DNA of 64,000 nucleotides from Scylla paramamosain. Lineage: Eukaryota > Arthropoda > Malacostraca > Decapoda > Portunidae. Below are positions 10,177 to 22,978 of the stretch, piece after piece (position 1 is the first letter of the stretch; each line of letters opens with the position of its first letter). The notes beneath the pieces are model-generated. The model ran no database searches. It had not been told where the DNA came from and saw nothing but the letters and a program-made list of their open reading frames with translations. The position numbers and the translations under genes were made by a program. Location: contig NC_087161.1 in the NCBI RefSeq assembly GCF_035594125.1, forward strand, positions 8,524,001-8,588,000. The letters are read 5' to 3'.

Positions 10177-12112
10177 TTGAGGATAGATTAAAAATTTAGA
10201 TAGGCAGGGAATTAAAACAATAGGACGGTAGTTTGAGGGATTAGAACGGTCACTTTTTTTAGAAACAGGCTTAATGTAGGCAAACTTCCAGCAAGAAGGA
10301 AAAGTAGATGTTGACAGACAGAGCTGGAAGAGTTTGACATGGCAAGGTGCAAGCACGGAGGCACAGTTTCGGAGAACAATAGGAGGGACCCCATCAGGTT
10401 CATAAGCCTTTGAGGGTTTAGGCCCGCGAGGGCATGGAAAACATCATTGCGAAGAATGAATAATGAAGTAGTCAGAGGGTGGAGGAGAGGGAGGAACAAG
10501 CCCAGAATCGTCCAAGGTAGTGTTTTTAGCAAAGGTTTGAGCGAAACGTTCAGCTTTAGAAAAAAAAGATATGATAGCAGTGGTACCATCTGGTTGAAAT
10601 AAAGGAGGGAAAGAAGAAGCAAAGTTATTGGAGATATTTTTGGGTAGATGCCAGAAGTCAAGAGGGGAATTAGATCTTGAAAGTTTTTGACACTTTCTGT
10701 TAATGAAGGAGTTTTTGGCTAGTTGGAGAACAGACTTGGCATGGTTCTGGGCAGAAATATAAAGTGCATGAGATTCTGGTGATGAAAAGCTTAAGTACCT
10801 TTTGTGGGCCACTTCTCTATCATGTATAGCACGAGAAAAAGGTGTGTTAAACAAAAGTTTGGAAGGTTTAGGTCGGGAAAAAGAGCGAGGAATGTACGCT
10901 TCCATGCCAGACACTATCACCTCTGTTATGCGCTCGGTACACAAAGACGGGTCTCTGACACGGAAGCAGTAGTCATTCCAAGGAAAATCAACAAAATACC
11001 CTCTCAGGTTCCCCCAACTAGCAGAGGGAAAACGCCAGAGGCATCTTCGCTTTGGGGGATCCCAAGGAGGGATTGGAGTGTTAGGACAAGATACAAATAT
11101 GAGATTGTGATCGGATGAGCCCAACGGAGAAGAGAAGTTGACAGTATAAGCAGAAGGATTAGAAGCTATGAAAAGGTCAAGAATGTTGGGTGTATCTCCA
11201 AGACGGTCAGGAGTACGAATAGGGTGTTGCACCAATTGCTCTAGATCGTGGAGCAAAGTTCAATAGCAAAGATGAGGGCTAGTTCACCAGGATGGTCAGT
11301 GAAGGGAGAGGAAAGCCAAAGCTGGTGGTGAATATTGAAGTCTCCAAGAATGGAGATCTCTTCAAAAGGGAAGAGAGTCAGAATGTGCTCCACTTTGGAA
11401 GTTAAGTAGTCAAAGAATTTCTTATAGTCAGAGGAGTTAGGTGAGAGGTATACAGCACAGATAAATTTAGTTTGAGGGTGACTGTAGTCGTAGCCAGATG
11501 GTGGAAAAATCAGAAGATTCATGAGCGTGGGTACAAGAGCAGGTTAAGTCATTGTGCACATAAATGCAACATCCAGCTTTGGATCGAAAATGAGGATAGA
11601 GAAAGTAGGAGGGAACAGAAAAGGGGCTACTGTCAGTTGTCTTAGACACCTGAGTTTCAGTGAAGAAAAAAAGATGAGATATAGAAGAGGAGAGGTGGTG
11701 TTCTACAGATTGAAAATTAGATCTTATACCACGAATGTTGCGGAAGTTAATGAAGAAAAAGTTGAGGGGGGTGTCAATACACTTTAAGGTCGCTGTCAGA
11801 AGGGCAGTCTGACCTGGGGACATTTTTGGTCCCTTCCCCAGATGGGGACTCCAAGGCTAGTGTAAGGGTCACCATGATAATTTTGAAATTTCGAGTGAAG
11901 GGTGTGTGTGCTATTAAGTGCTTGCAGTTTTGTGTGGAGGAAGAGAGTTGTCTTTAGAGGGCAGGCTGTGACTGCCCGCTTGTGTTGTGAAACACAAAAG
12001 GAAACGTTCAGTGAGGTCACAGCTGGGTTTGATAAGTTCACAGCACTCCCTGATCCAGTGCTTTAGACCTCACTGGGAGTAATTATCGTTTCGGCAGGTG
12101 CCTACTGCCTCC
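9078..12112 (-). mobile_element. J1 Jockey-like LINE, near-complete but disrupted (copy b)
   Basis: Minus-strand frames follow J1 order. The 5' UTR is at 12112-11800. The endonuclease N-terminus FFINFRNIRG...FFTETQV is at 11823-11467, and LGDFNIHHQLWL is within 11522-11241. The endonuclease C-terminus with GSSDHNLIF and the connector is at 11256-10444. The RT motif [10 protein letters not shown] and the C-terminal thumb are at 9921-9078. The catalytic tetrad reads CADD (SCADDTTLHF) instead of YADD. Frame breaks separate all parts. Two triplet arrays have arisen inside the RT (10108-10177 and about 9732-9760). The 3' end is lost, with J1 homology stopping inside the C-terminal codons at 9078, so no poly(A) tail is present. 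That points to a later deletion. The 5' end abuts the TA array at 12116. Confidence 0.88.
10108..10177. repeat. (TAA)n microsatellite inside J1 RT
   Basis: About 23 TAA units replace the J1 sequence GTTTAAGAATCTTCCTG seen at this point in other copies (compare 37668-37689). It therefore grew from or replaced the coding sequence between the RT motifs of copy b. Confidence 0.95.
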
Positions 12113-12281
<169 letters not shown>

Positions 12282-13156
12282 TTGCCATCACCCTATAGTA
12301 GGTAATATGCTATTTTCAATTAGGTTTAGATGTGGTATTTTATAAATATTTCATTTTTGTTGTATTTTTGCCTTATTTTTTAAAAATTTCTATTTATTCA
12401 TTTCCTTTTTTTTCACAAAATATACAGAACAATATATACACATTCATTCCTTCGCACATACTTCATTCACACGAGATTCCTGATACTATCACAAATCTAT
12501 TGTCTTTTGTCAGGCAGGGAAGTGGGAGGAGTAACACACAAGCAAACTGGTAGGGAAGCTACATAGCATCGCTATGTATTATATGTACATAAATGGGGAA
12601 CATTCATTGAGACCACACAGTAGACTTCATACACAGTTTCATAATTTTATTAACATGTGTCAATGTATATACATATACAGTGCATAAAATAGATATGTTA
12701 CATAACATGTACATGTAAATCACAGCTCCCTGATTAAATTGGTCTCATTCAGGAAAATCATCAGTCTGTCGACCACATCCGGGTGTTCATCACCCAAAAG
12801 GGTGGACTGCGTTAGTGGAAGGCCGCAGTACGCAGTACACTGCTAAGGGCCGCCTTTCCTCCTGATAACGCACACAGCTAAGCAAGATGTGCTCTATAGA
12901 GAGGATGACATTACATGTGGTGCATTGTGGTGGAAAGGCATTTGCTATGTATGGGTGCATATATGTAAGGAGGGTGCATCCCATCCAGAGGCGTGCGAGG
13001 ACCACCTCCTCCCCTCTTGTGGAGCGATTGGAGGAGATCCACTCGCCCAGGATTGGTTTGAGTGTATGTAGGAGGAGGTTGTCATCGACTCTGCCACATG
13101 AGTTTTACTGATGATTTAACAACTGAAAGACATGACTGCAGATCCCGACGGAGGTT

Positions 13157-13651
13157 TCACACTTCCTTGAGCTCAGCAGCAGACAGAGCCAGCATGTCAA
13201 CCTGTTCATTCCCGCGTATACTGGAATGTCCAGGCACCCAGATCAGTGAGAAGGATTTACAACAAGAATTTAGTTTATTAATGATGTTTTCCTGGATTTC
13301 ATTTTTATCCTTGTGGCCGGAGTCTATTGCCTGAATGGTTGACATAGTGTCCGAAAAAATTACAATTAAATCATGAATTGGGTTTAATGCATAATCTATG
13401 GCCTCATCAATACGAAAGAGTTCAGCAAAAAACACCGATGTATGGGTAGGCAGTCGGAACCTGAACACAATCACACGACCAGACACACAACCACACATTG
13501 ATCCGTCTTGGAGCCGTCTGTGTAGAGATGAAGGAATGGAGGGAGACCAGCGACGAGGGTCCGAAACGACAGCCTTCTTCCCCGGTAGCCAGTTAATGGT
13601 GATGGTGGTCGTAGGACGTTTCCTTGGAAGAAGAATCGGCAGCACGAGCAA
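13157..13651 (-). pseudogene. RNase H domain of LINE B1 ORF2
   Basis: This 164-codon open frame shows RNase H blocks: VFFAELFRIDEAIDYAL (containing the conserved Glu of 'AEL'), IVIFSDTMSTIQAI (the Asp of 'SDS'), and IWVPGHSSIRGNEQVDMLA (His and Asp of the C-terminal motif). The first catalytic Asp (usually 'YTDGS') lies in the less conserved start, where the frame reads GSMCG, so it is lost or shifted. The domain degrades the RNA strand of the element's RNA/DNA hybrid. It lies between the RT thumb and the C-terminal Cys/His region. Confidence 0.75.
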
Positions 13652-14992
13652 TTCCGCGTCGTCCAGTCTGATGCCGGTGAGCTGGCAGAGCGTATGGAGT
13701 CTTCAAGTGACTAGACAACGGAATGCAGTGTTGAGTTGGTGTTGCTGCCGCATAATTCTGCTTGCTGCGTTACCGAGGGGAACCTTCCGGTCTGTTTTTA
13801 TTCCATAGGATAAAAGGTCGCGACGAAGGTGCAGTGGTACTGTATTGGCCTCAGCCTCCATCAGCGCCACGCGAGTGCAGCACAGGGCTCTAAGACACAT
13901 TCGCAAACATTCATTCTGAAAGACATCCCATCTCCTCAGTGTTGGTTCCGACGCAGACCCATGCACCGGTGAGCCATAATCTAAGTGAGAACTAATTAAC
14001 GATTTATACACCATTAATAAAAAATTTCTGTCTGCTCCCCATGACGCACCAGAAAGATACTTGAGGGCATTAATTCTTTTTCACGACAACAAATAAGCAT
14101 TCATTAATTCATTAACATGAGTCTTCCAATTGAGTCTGCTATCAAAATGAAGATCCAGGAACTTTACTGAATTTTTAAACGGTTTCGGTTGGCCTTGAAG
14201 CGTTAATTGCGAAACTGGTATGTTACGTCTAGTGAAAACAACACCGATACACTTAGGAACGGAAAACTTATATCCTCACAGAGAGGCCCAATGCTGGACG
14301 GAGTTAAGAGCAGCTTGAATTCGCCCTGCCGAGAACTTTGCGTTAGGCGAGGAGTGCCATAGCGCACAGTCGTCAGCGTATAGTTGACGTAAACTGTCGG
14401 AATGAGTCCCTCTTAGCATCACAAATGACTTTCCTTGCGTGAGCCCTTGCCTTTTTGTAGGCTATGAAATTTGCTTGACTGGGCTGCTGGTGAAATGCCT
14501 GTATCGTCTATTGCGCTCACGAAGTCAGATACGTGTCGTTGAATATCACTCTGCACGTTACAGCTTCCAGAGGTGTATTCAATGTCACTTCTGTCTGTGT
14601 CAGTGTTTTGTGTGTTTATATGGCAACGCCGTGTCCCTCATATCTTTTATAAAGATGGTAGTATTTTAGCACTGCAGGATCAGGCTGATCCTGTATTCTC
14701 TCGTCTCTTGCAGACAAATAACGGACGGCCTGTGTATGTTCACTAAAAGTGACAAATCGTTATTCCGAATACTTCTACAATTCCATTGTTACACCTTGAA
14801 CATTACGGTCACCACGGCGGTGGTGGCCGTGTTTCTTATTCATTTTGCACTCTGAGGCGCTACCGGGGGACCTCTCCTTGCCCTTGACAGTGGTAACGTC
14901 CATAGATTCATCAGTTGTTAAAATCCCTGGAGCTGGTCGATAGGGAGTAGCGACGATGTGAGAAGGGCGTTAGTGTTGAAGTTTCGTGAAAT

Positions 14993-15842
14993 TTAATTTA
15001 TTAGATTATTTTTCCTTGGAGTAGTAGAAACAGCAGACAGATATGGAGCAGAAGAAGTGATAGGAGTAGAGGCTTTGGTAGTAGCAGATGTAGATTTAGA
15101 AGTGGGAAAGGCAGAGGTTGAGGGTGAGGCGTATGAGACATTTGAATCTGGCGCGGCCTGCGTCTGCTTCATTCGCATCCTCGCCACATAGTAAGAGATT
15201 CCCTTAGTAGTTAGCCAAAAATGTGCAGACCTCTTTCTCCACTTTCCATGCGGGGCAGTCGCGTGAGAAAGTAGAGTGAGCACTTTCACAGTTATGGCAC
15301 TTCTCTACCAAAGACGTGCACTGCTCCACCATATGATCCTCTCCAGCACATCTATCGCAGTAAGAGTGCGAAGAACGACAAGCGTTGCCATGGTGACCGT
15401 AAAGTTGGCACTTGAAACAACGGAGAGGATTCGGAATGTTGGGACGAACGGGAATCGATTCGTATCCTACATGAACCCTCTCTGGCAACTTAGCAGCACT
15501 GAAGGTGAATATTACTGAGGCCATGCTCCTTCACGTACCGTCAACAATTTTAGTGATCCTTCTTACGTCAATTACATCCTGGTCAGCCATACAATCGACA
15601 ACCTCAGAGAGTTCCATGTCCACAAAATCGCGATGGGAGGCGACTCCCCGACATGAGTTCATGGACACTGGAATCGAAGCCTTGATCTCGATGTCATGGA
15701 TGAACTTGAGCTTCAACAATGTCTCGACTTGACTTACGTTAATCGTTTGAACAAGCGAGTCACAATTGGAAAGTTTCTTTACGTTCACAACATTTCCAAT
15801 GTTACAATCAATTACATTTTTTACTATAAAAGACTTTACCAT
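14993..15842 (-). pseudogene. ORF1 zinc-knuckle protein of LINE B1
   Basis: Two main frames cover most of ORF1. The N-terminal half (15842-15531) has VNVKKLSNCDSLVQTINVSQ and IKASIPVSMNSCRGVASHRD. The C-terminal half (15524-15204) has three CCHC-type knuckles: CFKCQLYGHHGNAC, CDRCAGEDHMVEQC, and CHNCESAHSTFSRDC. A Ser/Thr-rich tail (SPSTSAFPTSKSTSATTKAS) follows in 15289-14993. Such proteins coat LINE RNA in the ribonucleoprotein. The frame changes near 15525 and 15230, so the copy is not intact. LINE B2 has the same protein with the third knuckle damaged. Confidence 0.75.
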
Positions 15843-16031
15843 GGAGAGGCGGGTGTTTGTCTGAGTGGAGAGTCACGAACATCACTTTATTAGGGTCACG
15901 AACATCGCTTTATTAGGGTCAATGGACAGTCGGGCAGTCTGTGGTCGTCGGAAAGCGGGACTCAAGTGGGAGGAAATCAGGGAGGAGTTTTCTTGCTGTC
16001 AGATTGTCCTCCCAAACCACTCTAGGAGGGG

Positions 16032-17040
<1,009 letters not shown>

Positions 17041-20000
17041 GTAATGCAAATTAAGTTGAGCAATTATCATATGAATCCCATCCACACTCCACAATAGCTG
17101 TAAGTGTTGTGTAGTTTAGTGTGATGTATTGTGTTGTTCTGCATGCAAAAGCACGGGCAGCGGATGGTAAGTTCCCTGTTGCACCGTGGAGTGGGTAACG
17201 CAAGTATCCATCACCTTCCCCTCGCAGGCAGCAACAAACCTGTGGCGAGCCCGGTGCCAGCGATTCAGGGCGAGGTCCACCCTCTCCGCAGCCGGGAGGG
17301 CTGCAGCCCCTACCAGTGAACGTAACCCAACGGAGGGAAGCAAACCATGCAAGACTAGAACGGCCAACACCGACAGAATCCGCTCCAAACTCCTGACGAC
17401 TCAGGGCGCGGCAGGAAGGCGGACCAGTAACCCGGACCCAACCGTGTGGAGAAGTGCAGGCATACAAGTGAAAGTGCATCAGCGCACGTATGAGTGTCTT
17501 TAGCCGGTATATAGAGGTGGTGGTTTTTGAAACCATGTGTGTTCTCGGATGTCACAGATGACTATTATCCTATTATAGTCTTCTCCTTCTGGTGTAAGAT
17601 TATGTTTAGTAGCTGTGTTGTTGCTGTGTTGCTTTTCTGTGTAGTTCTCCCATATTGTATATGTATGGGTACCGTACATTGTGAACGAATCTAAGTTCTT
17701 TACTTTGTATTCTTTGGAGTTTTGGCAAGGCATTTTTCGAGATGGTGTTAAGTTGGTAGGATGGGTACGTGAGAACTAGAATGATAAATGCTTTTACCAA
17801 ATGTAACTAATTTCTCGTGCATAGTTGAGAATCTTCATAGTGTAGTCAGTGTGTGGTCGGCTCTGTTTCGTATGTTAGTGATATGTCCTTGGATTCCGGT
17901 TGTGTTGACTTAGTCAGCACATGACTCCGTCTTTTGAGTAGGGGATATTGTTTTGACTTATAATGATGGGTTCTATGGTTTCTGTGTTGGTTTTTATTTT
18001 CCACTTTTCTCAGTTGTTAATCTTCATTCTATCAGTCTGGACTCTTTTGGCCATAATATTCTTGGATTTGTTCGGATGGGTTACAGTTTGGGTGATGTCG
18101 TCGACGTACATTATATTAGGTGAACCTGAAGTGGGTGCCGGTAAGCCTTAGGTAAAGAGTGCATACAATGTAGGTGAGCGAGAGGTTCCCTAGGGGACCC
18201 CGCTATCTAGCTGAGAGGGTAGGCCGAGAAAGTTGTTGATCGAGATGCTTGCAAGATACGTTGTTTAGAAAAGTGCAGAGAATTTTGTTTATAACTGTTG
18301 GAAGTTGCAAGTTAATTAATTTGAATTTGAGTCCTTTCAGCCAGACTTTGTCAAAGGCCTTGGATACGTCACGTAGCACTACGTAGCACTGTTTCCTATC
18401 TGCTAAGGCCTCAGCTATGGCTTCTGTTGTGATGGCTAGTGCTGTTTCGGTACCTCTTGCTTGACGGAATCCGTGTTGATTGTTGGGTAGGATGTTATTT
18501 TGTTCGAGGTAATTCCTTGGGCTGAGATTGATGATTTTTTTTTTCAAAAATTTAATCCGGTACTTCTTCTAGAAGTGATATTGGACGGTGATGTAATGGA
18601 TCGGTGCCTCTCATTTGTTTTCTGAATTAATATGATTTTAGCTAATTTGAATTTAATAGGGAATAACAGAGATAATGTGGTGTTGTAAATTGCAGCTAGA
18701 GCGGTAATTGTTTCCTTTGGTAGTTTGCTCAAGATAAATTTAGACATGTGAGTGTTTGCCTGGTGTGTTGTTTTAAAAGTTCTTGATAATATTCTTGACT
18801 TCCGTTTGAGCGATTTTGTGTGTTAGGTGATTGTTTACTTGAAGTCTAGTAAGGTCTGCGAACGTAAATGGGCGTAATTTATCCTGGTTAATACTGAGAA
18901 AATTGTCTATTCTTATTTCATTGTGTGCGTCGAACTGTTGGTTTTCTTCATCGCTGATTCTGAATATGTTTCACCAGATGTTCCTGAAAATTGGTTCTTT
19001 TCCTCTGAAGAGTAGAGTTTGGTGCCATTATGAATAATGTAAGGTGAGTTTGATTCCTTGATTCCCCTTAACTGTCGAATGGCCTTCCAGAAATCTTGCG
19101 GTGAATGATATTTAGTTATTGTTTTTATTTATCTATTTATTTATTTATTATTTTTTTTTGTCGGAGGGACACCGGCCAAAAGCAACAAAAATATAATAAA
19201 AAAAAAAAAAAGCCCACTGAGATGCCGGTCCGAAGTGGTGGTAAAAAACTGAAGGATAAGTGTCTTGAAACCTCTCCTCTTGAAAGAGTTTAAGTCATAG
19301 GAAGGTGGAAATACAGAACCAGTAAGGGAGTTCCAGAGTTTACCGGAGAAGGGGTTGAATGATTGGAAATACTGGTTAACTCTTGCATTAGAGAGGTGGA
19401 CAGAATAGGGCTGAGAGAAAGAAGAAAGTCTTGTGCAGCGAGGACGTGGGAAGAGGGGAGGCATGCAGTTAGCATGAAAATAACAGTAGAAGATAGCAAG
19501 AGATGCAACATTCCGGCGATGAGAAAGAGGCTGAAGACAGTCAGTTAAAGGAGATGAGTTGATGAGACGAAAAGCTTTTGATTCCACCCCGTCTAAAAGA
19601 GCGGTATGAGTGGAACCCCCCTCCCCCCAAGACACGTGAAGTATACTCCATACATGGACGGATAAGGCATAGTACAGAGATAGTACAGAGTTAGCAGCTG
19701 GGGAGTGAGAAAAACTGACGGAGACGTCTCAGAACGCAAAACTTCATAGAAGCTGTTTTAGCTAGAGATGAAGTGTGAAATTTCCAGTTTGGATTTTAAG
19801 AAAATGAGAGACTGAGGATGTTTAGTGTAGAAGAGGGGACCAGTTGAGTGTCATTGAAGAAGAGGGGATAGTTGTCTGGAAGGTTGTGTCGAGTTGATAT
19901 GTGGAGGAATTGAGTTTTTGAGGCATTGAACAATAATACTAAGTTTGCACTTCCCCAATCAAAAATTTTAGAGAGATCGGAGGTCAGGCGTTCTGTAGCT

Positions 20001-22978
20001 TCCCTGCTTGAACAGTTTACTTCCTGAAGGGTTGGACGTCTGTGACGTGGAAAAGTGCAGGGTATCATCAGCATAAGAGTGGATAGGACAAGAAGTTTGG
20101 TTTAAAAGATCATTGATGAATAATAGAAAGAGAGTGGATTACAGGACAGAACCCTGAGGAACACCACTGTTAATATATTTAGGAGAAGAACAGTGACCGT
20201 CTATCTCAGCAGCAATAGAACGGTCAGAAAGGAAACTTAAGATGAAGTTACAGAGAGAAGGATAGAAGCTGTAGGTAGTTTGGAAATCAAAGCTTTCTGC
20301 CAGACTCTATCAAAAACTTTTGATATGTCTAAGGCAACAGCAAATAAAAAAATAATCTCCAAAAGAGGATGACCAAAACTCAGTAAGGAAATCCAGAAGA
20401 TCACCAGTAGAACGGCCTTGACGGAACCCATATTGGCGATCAGTTGTGAAGTGATAGATGTTTAAGAATCTTCCTGTTGAGGATAGATTAAAAACTTTAG
20501 ATAGGCAGGAAATTAAAGAAGCAGGATGGTAGTTTGAGGGATTACAACGGTCACCCTTTTTAGGAACATCCTGAATGTAGGCAAACTTACAGCAAGAAGG
20601 AAAGGTAGATGTTGACAGACAAAGTTGAAAGAGTTTGACTCGGCAAGGGGTAAGCACGGAGGCGCAGTTTCGGAGAACAATAAGAGAGACGCTATTAGGT
20701 TCATGTGCCTTCTGAGGGTTAGGCCAGCGAGGGCATGGAAAACATCACTGCGAAAAGTAGTCAGCAGTTGGAGGAGAGGGAGGAACAAGCCCTGAATAGT
20801 CCAAGGTAGAGTTTTTAGCAAAGGTCTGAGCGAAGAGTTCAGCTTTAGAGATAGATGTGATAGCAGTGGTGCCATCTGGTTGAAATAAAGGAGGGAAAGA
20901 AGAAACAAAGTTATTGGAGATCTTTTTGGCTTGATGCCAGAAGTCAAGAGGGAAGTTAGATCTTGAGAGATTTTGACACTCTATTAATGAAGTTTTTGGC
21001 TCATTGGAGAACAGACTTGGCATGGTTCTGGACAGAAATATAAAGTGGATGAGATTCTGGTGATGGAAGGCTCAAGTACCTTTTGTTGTCCACTTCCCTA
21101 TCATGTATGGCACGAGAACAGGCTGTGTTAAACCAAGATTTGGAAGGTTTAGGTCGAGAAAAAGAATAAGGGATATACGCCTCTATGCCAGACACTATCA
21201 CCTCTGTTATGCGCTCGGCACACAGGGACAGGTCTCTGTCACGAAAGCAGTAGTGATTCCAAGGAAAACTACCAAGGTAGTTGTCTTTAGAGGGCCCCCT
21301 TATATTGTGAGACACAAAGAGAAACGTTTAGGTAGGTCACAGCTAGGTTTAATGATAAGTTTACAGCACCCCCTGATCCAGTGCTTTAGATTCAATAAAA
21401 TCAGGAATAGACTCATCGTCGAAAAACTCTCCCACCTAGTAAAACCCATAAGAACAGAGACTGTCACTCTTCTATCGTATTTTCTATTGTTTTTTGCATT
21501 CTGAAACAAGTGCTTTCTTGAGTATGTTATTCGTTGTGTATTTAGTCGGAGTCCATCCATAGTTATCTGCTGACAACTTCAAGTTACTTATGCAGGTTTG
21601 AAGACTTTTAATTGCGGCGTTAGTAATGGGTTTGATAATTCTTCTACTATTGGTTTTTGGTATGTTTACTTCCATAGCGTCTGTGACAATGCTGTACCAT
21701 GTACTTACTGAGTTATCTAATTGTGTGGGCGTAGCATGAATAGGTGGAGTAGCTTGGCTTATATTTTGCTGGATGGTAGTATTGAATCCTTCCCAGTTTG
21801 CAATTCTATAGAAGGGTCTTGGTGGCGTTGGGATAAAAATGGCTCTACTGGTTACCGTCAAGATTACTGGGATGTGGTCGGATGCTGTAACTGGTCCTGG
21901 TTCGATGTTGATGTTAGGATAGATCTGTTTATTGCCCAAGATGGTATCGGGGGTGGTTTTTGAGTTATGTGAAATGAAGCTACGAAAATCTGGGCTGAGA
22001 TGCTGAATAATATTTATCACATTTTTTAGACCAATACCGACATTGTTGTTGTAAATGTCACTGAGGCATGTATGCTTAGCGTTAAAGTCTCCTAATATGT
22101 AGGTAGGAATGTTGCTATTGAATGAATGTCAGGGTAAGGTCTTCTAGGAGGGAGGTAGGATGTAGCTATGTTGATGGGGCCTGTGGAGGTTTCCATGGTA
22201 ATTGCAATGAAGTCAGATATGAAGTCGTCATTCATACGATGTCTTACGTTACTTTTAATCAGTATTGCTGATCCATCGTGGAGTTCATTAGAAGAGTTGA
22301 CTTGGTAAGTATTGTATCCGTGCATTTTGATGTCAGAATTGTTGAAGCCGTGGCTATTTATCAGCCACGGGAGCTATAGATCTGTACATGTTAATGAGAG
22401 GTGTCTGTGTGGCTTCCAATGAGCTACTTTATGTTGTATAATTTTAACTGTATCTCATGATTACTAATGGAATGGAAAAGGGACTACTTAGAAGAGTGAC
22501 GGTGTCTGTTCTTATGGGTTTTACTGGGAGGGGGCTAGTTTTTTTGACGATGAGTCTATTCCTGATTTTGTTGAAAATATAGACCTCCATTAAAACCCAG
22601 TAATCATCGAAGACAACTTCATTATTTAGTATACTGTTGTATATTGTTTCTTCAGGGCAGAAGTTGTCTGAATAACACCATTTATAGGTGCCATTCTCAA
22701 GACCATGTTTGAGTCTTTTAAGGCTTAGCACTGTCTTTAGGCCAGCCTACACTTTGAAGACCGATGTTGGAGCCACTAATCTTTTCCAAAGGAGGGATCT
22801 CCACCTCAGCTTCCTTTACCTCTTCATGGATTGTGTTACTTACTATGTTGTTGGCAGCTTGTTTTGTTTACTTCTGCTTCCCTTCTTTGATCCTCCGTAT
22901 CAATTTCGTTTGTTTGAATATTACTGCCTTTCTCTTTCGGAGCTTCTTCCATCGCGGTAGCGTCAGTGGTGTTCAAGA
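17041..22978 (-). mobile_element. LINE C, split by J1 copy c
   Basis: Minus-strand order is as follows. ORF1 end (22978-22444) contains ENGTYKWCYSDNFCPEETIY and VFDDYWVLMEVYIFNKIRNR. Endonuclease parts (22325-21500) have DGSAILIKSNVRHRM, TASDHIPVILTV (the S-D-H catalytic motif) and a connector. The J1 insertion is at 21484-19127. The connector resumes as KYHSPQDFWKAIRQLRG (19114-19060). RT follows with QHGFRQARGTETALAI, then DVSKAFDKVWLKGL (18420-18320), and the C-terminal RT region FVHNVRYPYIYN (17700-17650). A GC-rich 3' region runs to about 17041, where the end is uncertain. It includes a 90-codon frame (17388-17116) with a hydrophobic start but no homologue I recognise. No RNase H was seen. 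Several frameshifts make it inactive. The clade is undetermined (EN-RT type). Confidence 0.7.
19127..21484 (-). mobile_element. J1 LINE nested in LINE C (copy c), with chimeric 5' end
   Basis: J1 parts run on minus from the 5' UTR (21392-21285) straight into [20 protein letters not shown] (21260-21190), so about 1.1 kb including the endonuclease is deleted. The connector, RT and C-terminus (19635-19255), 3' UTR and an A-rich tail then follow to 19127. TATTGTTTTT occurs at 19117-19126 and 21485-21494 and is a convincing 10-bp target duplication. Removing 19127-21494 (the insert plus one copy of the repeat) rejoins the LINE C connector within one base of frame. The outermost 5' segment (21393 to about 21480) is not J1. 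It is an inverted copy of LINE C ORF1 sequence found at about 22470-22580. Several stops make it inactive. Confidence 0.85.

Noticed and set aside
11554..11787. Plus-strand open frames across J1 copies (for example 10804-11118, 11554-11787, 21103-21504)
   Set aside because: They are antisense shadows of the J1 endonuclease and RT frames.
17116..17388. 90-codon minus frame with a signal-peptide-like start (MERILSVLAVLVLHG)
   Set aside because: It overlaps another open frame in the GC-rich 3' region of LINE C and has no recognised domain or splice context. It is mentioned only within LINE C.
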